Source: Rhodospirillaceae bacterium
Lineage (GTDB): Bacteria; Pseudomonadota; Alphaproteobacteria; JABSOH01
DNA length: 10,150 nt
Assembly (NCBI GenBank): GCA_020629355.1
Contig: JAHDDM010000025.1
Location: 1 to 10,150, forward strand
Direction of reading: 5' to 3'
The position numbers and the translations under genes were made by a program. A model generated the notes under the pieces. That model searched no databases and was not told the origin of the DNA. It saw only the letters and a program-made list of their open reading frames with translations. The stretch's first letter is position 1. The number at the start of each line of letters is the position of its first letter. Positions 6,442-10,150 of the stretch are shown piece by piece.

Positions 6442-8109
6442 CTAAATCTGAAGGGCAATATCGCTGGCAAGCAGAGGCATCAACGTATAGCCATGACCGC
6501 CCGCACCTGCAAGGACATATAATCCTTCCTGTCCTGCAACAGCACCGCACAGAGGCCAGTGTCCTCGAATGCTGAGTTTCTCTGCATGCCAGTCTTGTTG
6601 TGCATCACCCTGAATATTCCAATGCGCCAAAATATTTTCAGCGTTTTTAGGCTTTCCTAACCAGAAACCAGAATTACCTGGTAGCAAATGGCTGCCCCAA
6701 CCGCCTAAGGCTATTTTTGGTGCTGTTGCCGATTGGTAATATTGAATTTCGCCAGTTTTAATCTGTGTCGTTGCGGCAAGTTCTGGCATCAGACTACGGA
6801 TACCTGCACCAGCCGCGATAATGACAGCATCAAAGCCAGAATATACTTTGCCTTCAGCATCAGATAGCTGCCAGCCTGAATTATTATACAAAAAAGACGT
6901 AATATTCGCGTTTATTCTTTCGGCGCCCTGTAATAATATCGCTAATAGTTTTGCAGTATCCAGACTTAATGCAGAGGGCAAATATTGCACTTCGGTATCC
7001 ATTATGACCCCTGAAAGGGTGCGTGCTTGATCAGGGGAGCACATCCTCGCAGCATGGTCACCTAAGCCGTTCCAGCCTGTACAGGCAGAGCGTAATCGTT
7101 CCAGAGAAAAAGCCGCTGAGGGAACTTTTAATGCGCCCACAGAAATAATCGCTTCAGGATATTGTTGATAATACGGCACGGCATAGGCAAAACAACGGGC
7201 AATGTCGCGGCCTCGTGGGGTTGGATTCGCGCTCAACCTTGGGGCAACGGCAGCTATCGGCACTTCGGAGGCATAGTTTGCAGAAGCTGAAAATACACTC
7301 ACCCGATGGCCTAATCTTAGGCTCTGTTCCGCACAGCTTGCCCCCGCAATACCCGCGCCAATAATGGCGATATTTTGTTTTGCCTGTTTGCTGAAATAGG
7401 TTTTTTGCGGATTGTATCGCGCCTGTAAGCACTGTCCCTTACGCCCAAACCCTGGAACTTTCGCGACCTCGAATCCGACTTCGGCTAAATTTCGCCGCAC
7501 CATGCCCGCAACACTAAAAGTTGCAACACGGGCATTCGGTACGCTTAATCGTGCGAGATGTTGGCATATTTCAGCATTAAACATCTCAGGGTTTGTTTTG
7601 GGTGAAAACCCATCCAAATACCAAGCATCAATAGCATTATTGAGCTGAGGCAAGACCTCGGCAACATCACCGAACCAGACATCCAACAGAATATTTCTGG
7701 CAAACCAGACGCGCTGCAATCCTGATAAACGAGTCGATAAGCACTTGCTTAACCTTATCGATAAATCGGCAATTTGCGGAAATTTTTGATGCGCCCGCTG
7801 CATATCTGCAACTGAAAGTGGATATTTCTCAATACTGATATAGTGCAAGACAGGCGCATCAGGACAAGACAGCCATTGTTGCGCTGTGGCCAGAAAATTT
7901 AGTCCTGCACCAAAGCCTAATTCACCGATTCGTACCAGAGAGCCCTTACGTTCTGCTAATTCTGCCAGATTGATCCCATCGAGATAAACATGGCGCGATT
8001 CTTCTAGTCCATTTTCAGTGCTATAATACACATCTTCATAATCGGTATTATACGGAATTTCATCGCGCCATGTGATGCGATTATCGGACACCCTGAAGTC
8101 TTTCGGCAT
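6442..8109 (-). CDS. mnmC: Bifunctional tRNA mnm5s2U biosynthesis enzyme MnmC (MnmD methyltransferase + FAD oxidase)
   Basis: MnmC finishes the wobble-uridine modification of tRNAs for split codon boxes: the C-terminal FAD domain converts cmnm5s2U to nm5s2U, and the N-terminal SAM domain methylates it to mnm5s2U. The methyltransferase part shows DVYYSTENGLEESRHVYL (27-44), the SAM loop IGELGFGAGLNFL (61-73) and YLDGFSPKTNPEMF (164-177). The oxidase part begins with the dinucleotide fold AIIGAGIAGASCAEQ (248-262) and ends with a GAGGHGYTLMPLLA block (534-547). I chose the ATG at 8109 because the N-terminal length then matches E. coli MnmC residue for residue up to the DVYFS block; an in-frame ATG at 8325 would run deep through fghA. 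At 555 residues it is shorter than the 668-residue E. coli protein. Its start overlaps the fghA end by 29 bases, implying co-transcription. No strong ribosome site is visible. Confidence 0.92.
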   Translation of the reverse strand: MPKDFRVSDNRITWRDEIPYNTDYEDVYYSTENGLEESRHVYLDGINLAELAERKGSLVRIGELGFGAGLNFLATAQQWLSCPDAPVLHYISIEKYPLSVADMQRAHQKFPQIADLSIRLSKCLSTRLSGLQRVWFARNILLDVWFGDVAEVLPQLNNAIDAWYLDGFSPKTNPEMFNAEICQHLARLSVPNARVATFSVAGMVRRNLAEVGFEVAKVPGFGRKGQCLQARYNPQKTYFSKQAKQNIAIIGAGIAGASCAEQSLRLGHRVSVFSASANYASEVPIAAVAPRLSANPTPRGRDIARCFAYAVPYYQQYPEAIISVGALKVPSAAFSLERLRSACTGWNGLGDHAARMCSPDQARTLSGVIMDTEVQYLPSALSLDTAKLLAILLQGAERINANITSFLYNNSGWQLSDAEGKVYSGFDAVIIAAGAGIRSLMPELAATTQIKTGEIQYYQSATAPKIALGGWGSHLLPGNSGFWLGKPKNAENILAHWNIQGDAQQDWHAEKLSIRGHWPLCGAVAGQEGLYVLAGAGGHGYTLMPLLASDIALQI

Positions 8110-8932
8110 GTAACGCAACATGTTCACCAATGACGCTGGCGACAAAGTAAAAACTATGATCATAGCCTTCCAGAATCCGCAAATGCAGCTCTTGCCCTGC
8201 TTCTGAACAGGCTTGCTCCAGTACATGAGGCTGTAGCTGTTCCTGTAAAAACTCATCTGCGCTGCCTTGATCGACATGCAGTGTCGATTGTCGCGCGCCT
8301 TGCTGCAAAAGCGCAATGGTATCATAGGATGACCATGATGTCTGATCTGCGCCTAAATAGTGATTATACGCATTTTGCCCCCAAGGACACTGGCTTGGGG
8401 CACAAATCGGCGCAAGAGCAGAAACGCTACGATACAGTTCAGGATTCCGCAAACCCAAAACCAATGCGCCATGTCCACCCATGGAAAAGCCAGTGATGGC
8501 CTGTTTTTGCGCATCGACAGGGAAGTTTTCGACAATCAGCTGCTGTAATTCTTGCGTGATATAGCTGTACATACGATAATGTTTTGCCCACGGTTCTTCT
8601 GTCGCATCAACATAAAATCCCGCCCCAGTACCCAAAGCATAGTCTTCATCCTCGCCAGGGGTATTCGTCCCACGCGGTGAGGTATCTGGTGAAATTACCA
8701 CCATATTATGCTCGGCAGCATAACGCTGAACACCAGATTTTATAATGAAGTTTTCCTCGGTACAGGTCAAGCCAGATAAAAACCACAGCACGGGACAATC
8801 GACAAGTTCTGCATTCGGCGGCAAATAGACCGCAAAGTTCATGGTACAGCCAAGTTCTTGCGATTCGTGCTGGCAAAAAAGTTGCTTGCCGCCGTAACAC
8901 TGGTGCTGTTTGGTGACAGAATATTCACTCAT
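8081..8932 (-). CDS. fghA: S-formylglutathione hydrolase
   Basis: This cytosolic alpha/beta-hydrolase (esterase D family) splits S-formylglutathione to formate and glutathione, the last step of glutathione-dependent formaldehyde detoxification. The 283-residue length is standard. The catalytic triad is visible: S150 in GFSMGGHGAL, D226 in DQGSADEFL and H259 in GYDHSFYF. Other family blocks include FLSGLTCTEENFI (51-63), SPDTSPRG (81-88) and GAGFYVDAT (103-111). GGAG lies 8 bases before the ATG at 8932. The usual partner, a class III alcohol dehydrogenase (S-hydroxymethylglutathione dehydrogenase), is not in the window. It is the first gene of a leftward pair with mnmC and diverges from the HTH-pheA gene; the two share an 82-base intergenic region. 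Confidence 0.96.
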   Translation of the reverse strand: MSEYSVTKQHQCYGGKQLFCQHESQELGCTMNFAVYLPPNAELVDCPVLWFLSGLTCTEENFIIKSGVQRYAAEHNMVVISPDTSPRGTNTPGEDEDYALGTGAGFYVDATEEPWAKHYRMYSYITQELQQLIVENFPVDAQKQAITGFSMGGHGALVLGLRNPELYRSVSALAPICAPSQCPWGQNAYNHYLGADQTSWSSYDTIALLQQGARQSTLHVDQGSADEFLQEQLQPHVLEQACSEAGQELHLRILEGYDHSFYFVASVIGEHVALHAERLQGVR

Positions 8933-8952
8933 AGGTTTTGCTCCATTATATA

Positions 8953-8979
8953 TTGCACTGTTATACCATACGTGATAAT
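8953..8979 (+). promoter_or_regulatory. Candidate promoter for the HTH-prephenate dehydratase gene
   Basis: TTGCAC (8953-8958) and GATAAT (8974-8979) resemble -35 and -10 boxes, but the 15-base spacer is short. A TAATTT at 8976 would give a 17-base spacer with a poorer -10. It lies 36 bases before the start codon, which has AGGA at 9002-9005. The assignment is tentative. Confidence 0.35.
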
Positions 8980-8995
8980 TTTATTGTTATATCAT
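8959..8995. repeat. Two 11-bp direct repeats TGTTATAYCAT, candidate operator
   Basis: TGTTATACCAT (8959-8969) and TGTTATATCAT (8985-8995) differ by one base and start 26 bases apart. They flank the candidate -10 box of the HTH-pheA gene and also lie in the upstream region of divergent fghA. Tandem sites near a -10 box are typical of repressor operators. The natural candidate binder is the XRE-type domain encoded immediately downstream, but that is inference; the region is AT-rich, so chance similarity is possible. Confidence 0.4.
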
Positions 8996-9014
8996 CAAAA
9001 CAGGAAATTATTCC

Positions 9015-10150
9015 ATGAATTTTGCTCAGTTTCTTGCTCAAGGCCGAAAAAAGGCTGGATTGTCTCAAATTGATTTTGCCAAGGCCGCCAAAGTCTCCCA
9101 ACCCACAGTACATCACTGGGAAAAAGGCAATCGCACCCCTGATGCCAGTAAATTGAATATCATTGCCGATATTCTGGATATACCCATAGCTGAGTTACAA
9201 AGCAAGATAGGTTCGGATATTGGTTTTGCACAAGTTGCTGAAGTGCCAAAAACGGTGATCGAAGTCAAAGAGGCCGCGCCTTTACCGATCATGCCACAGA
9301 GGCCTGAAAGCCCGCAAGCAGCCAATGGTTTTGAAGAATTGCATATTTCGCCAGAATTGCGCGGGGCGCGGCAGGTGGCTTTTCAGGGGATGCTTGGGGC
9401 TTACTCGCATCAGGCGGTGATGGATTGTTTCCCGAATGCCAAGGTACGCGCCTGTGAGAGTTTCGAGCGCGCGCTTGCGGCTGTTGAGGACAAGGATAAT
9501 CACGCCGATCTCGCCATGATCCCGATTGAAAACTCACAGTTCGGTCGTGTTTCTGATATTCATCAATTATTACCTGATTCCTCGTTATATATTGTCGGCG
9601 AATATTTTTTACCTGTTAAGCATATGCTACTCGGTACACAAGAGGCTGAACTGGAAGATTTGCGCACCGCTATTTCGCATCCGCAAGCATTGGGACAAAC
9701 ACGCAACACGTTGAATACCTTGGGCATTAAGCGCGAACGTTGGCATGATACGGCTGCTGCTGCCCACGAGGTGGCGACACGCGGTGATAAACATCTATGC
9801 GCGGTGGCCTCAGAAGTCTCAGCTTCAGTCTATGGCTTGAAAATATTACGCCGTCGTATCGAAGACCATTTGGATAATGTTACCCGCTTTGTTATTATGT
9901 CGCCACGGCGTATTGATCCCCCGCGCGAAACAGCCCACACCATCACCAGCCTATTTTTCTCTCTGCGGTCTATCCCTGCTGCTTTGTATAAATGCCTTGG
10001 CGGCTTTGCTACCCAAGGCGTGAATATTCGTAAGCTTGAAAGCTATGTTCATTTTACGGATCATAGCCGTGCCAGCTTCTATTGCGAAATAGAGGGCAAC
10101 CCGCGCGACAGCAATGTCTATCAGGCTATGGGCGAATTAGAGTACTATAC
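9015..10150 (+). CDS. pheA: XRE-type helix-turn-helix domain fused to prephenate dehydratase with ACT domain (3' end cut by window)
   Basis: Prephenate dehydratase converts prephenate to phenylpyruvate, the committed step to phenylalanine. One open frame without stops runs from the ATG at 9015 to the window edge (378 codons). Residues 4-62 form an XRE/Cro-type HTH: LSQIDFAKAAKVSQPTVHHW, then EKGNRTPDASKL. Residues about 63-115 are a Pro/Glu/Gln-rich linker. The catalytic domain begins at about 119, with VAFQGMLGAYSHQA (121-134), IPIENSQFGRVSDIHQLLP from 169, and DNVTRF with the TRF catalytic signature at 290-292. The phenylalanine-sensing ACT domain starts near 303, with PAALYKCLGGFATQGVNIRK followed by LESY. 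These blocks match alphaproteobacterial PheA, which normally lacks the roughly 115-residue N-terminal extension. AGGA lies 9 bases before the start. No internal start with a ribosome site would release a PheA-only form. Both domain identities are strong; a regulatory role for the fusion is inferred. Confidence 0.93.
   Translation, partial: MNFAQFLAQGRKKAGLSQIDFAKAAKVSQPTVHHWEKGNRTPDASKLNIIADILDIPIAELQSKIGSDIGFAQVAEVPKTVIEVKEAAPLPIMPQRPESPQAANGFEELHISPELRGARQVAFQGMLGAYSHQAVMDCFPNAKVRACESFERALAAVEDKDNHADLAMIPIENSQFGRVSDIHQLLPDSSLYIVGEYFLPVKHMLLGTQEAELEDLRTAISHPQALGQTRNTLNTLGIKRERWHDTAAAAHEVATRGDKHLCAVASEVSASVYGLKILRRRIEDHLDNVTRFVIMSPRRIDPPRETAHTITSLFFSLRSIPAALYKCLGGFATQGVNIRKLESYVHFTDHSRASFYCEIEGNPRDSNVYQAMGELEYY

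Noticed and set aside
8110..8325. An in-frame upstream extension of mnmC to an ATG at 8325
   Set aside because: It would overlap fghA by 245 bases, and the extra 72 residues look like out-of-frame translation (many Cys, Lys and Ser, no family similarity). The ATG at 8109 matches the E. coli N-terminal length.
8858..9073. A 71-codon plus-strand frame spanning the fghA-pheA intergenic region
   Set aside because: It starts inside fghA antisense and ends inside the HTH-pheA frame, with no ribosome site and low-complexity hydrophobic sequence. It conflicts with two well-supported genes.
9015..9380. The HTH part as a separate small regulator gene preceding an independent pheA
   Set aside because: There is no stop codon between the domains, and no start with a ribosome site precedes the dehydratase domain. 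The ATG at 9291 has no Shine-Dalgarno sequence and the linker reads through in frame.

Overview
The window looks like a free-living alphaproteobacterial chromosome. The best evidence is the prephenate dehydratase at the right end. Its active-site block (IENS followed by GRVSDIHQLLP) and its ACT domain (PAALYKCLGGFAT, then KLESY) have the wording I know from alphaproteobacterial PheA. Base composition is moderate, not the high GC of many members of the class, so I do not name a genus. I see no tRNA, rRNA, CRISPR array, insertion sequence, integrase or phage gene.

Left part (3-1490): an ammonium transporter gene (amt) runs leftward. A short intergenic region with a perfect palindrome and an inverted repeat separates it from a rightward LysR-type regulator gene. 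No glnK lies next to amt in this window.

Middle (1491-6354): four tightly packed rightward genes appear to form one transcription unit. They are the LysR-type regulator, a uracil-DNA-glycosylase-superfamily protein with four cysteines spaced for an iron-sulfur cluster, a PLP enzyme of the class V aminotransferase / NifS-like fold, and a thiamine-diphosphate 2-oxo acid dehydrogenase E1 with alpha and beta parts fused in one chain. Genes 1 and 2 overlap by 20 bases, and the other junctions have 3-base gaps. The PLP enzyme seems to lack the catalytic cysteine of cysteine desulfurases, and no E2 or E3 gene accompanies the E1. The most economical reading is an uncharacterised amino-acid or 2-oxo-acid pathway under local LysR control; its substrate cannot be read from the sequence.

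Right part (6355-8932): leftward fghA (S-formylglutathione hydrolase, formaldehyde detoxification) overlaps the start of mnmC (bifunctional tRNA wobble-uridine modification enzyme) by about 29 bases. mnmC converges on the E1 gene, with a perfect 11-bp inverted repeat in the gap.

Right end (9015-10150, cut by the window edge): one uninterrupted reading frame encodes an N-terminal XRE/Cro-type helix-turn-helix domain, a linker, a complete prephenate dehydratase domain and most of an ACT domain. A DNA-binding domain fused to the committed phenylalanine enzyme is the most unusual object here and suggests a feedback-sensing, possibly self-regulating PheA. Two near-identical 11-bp direct repeats in its promoter region are candidate operators.
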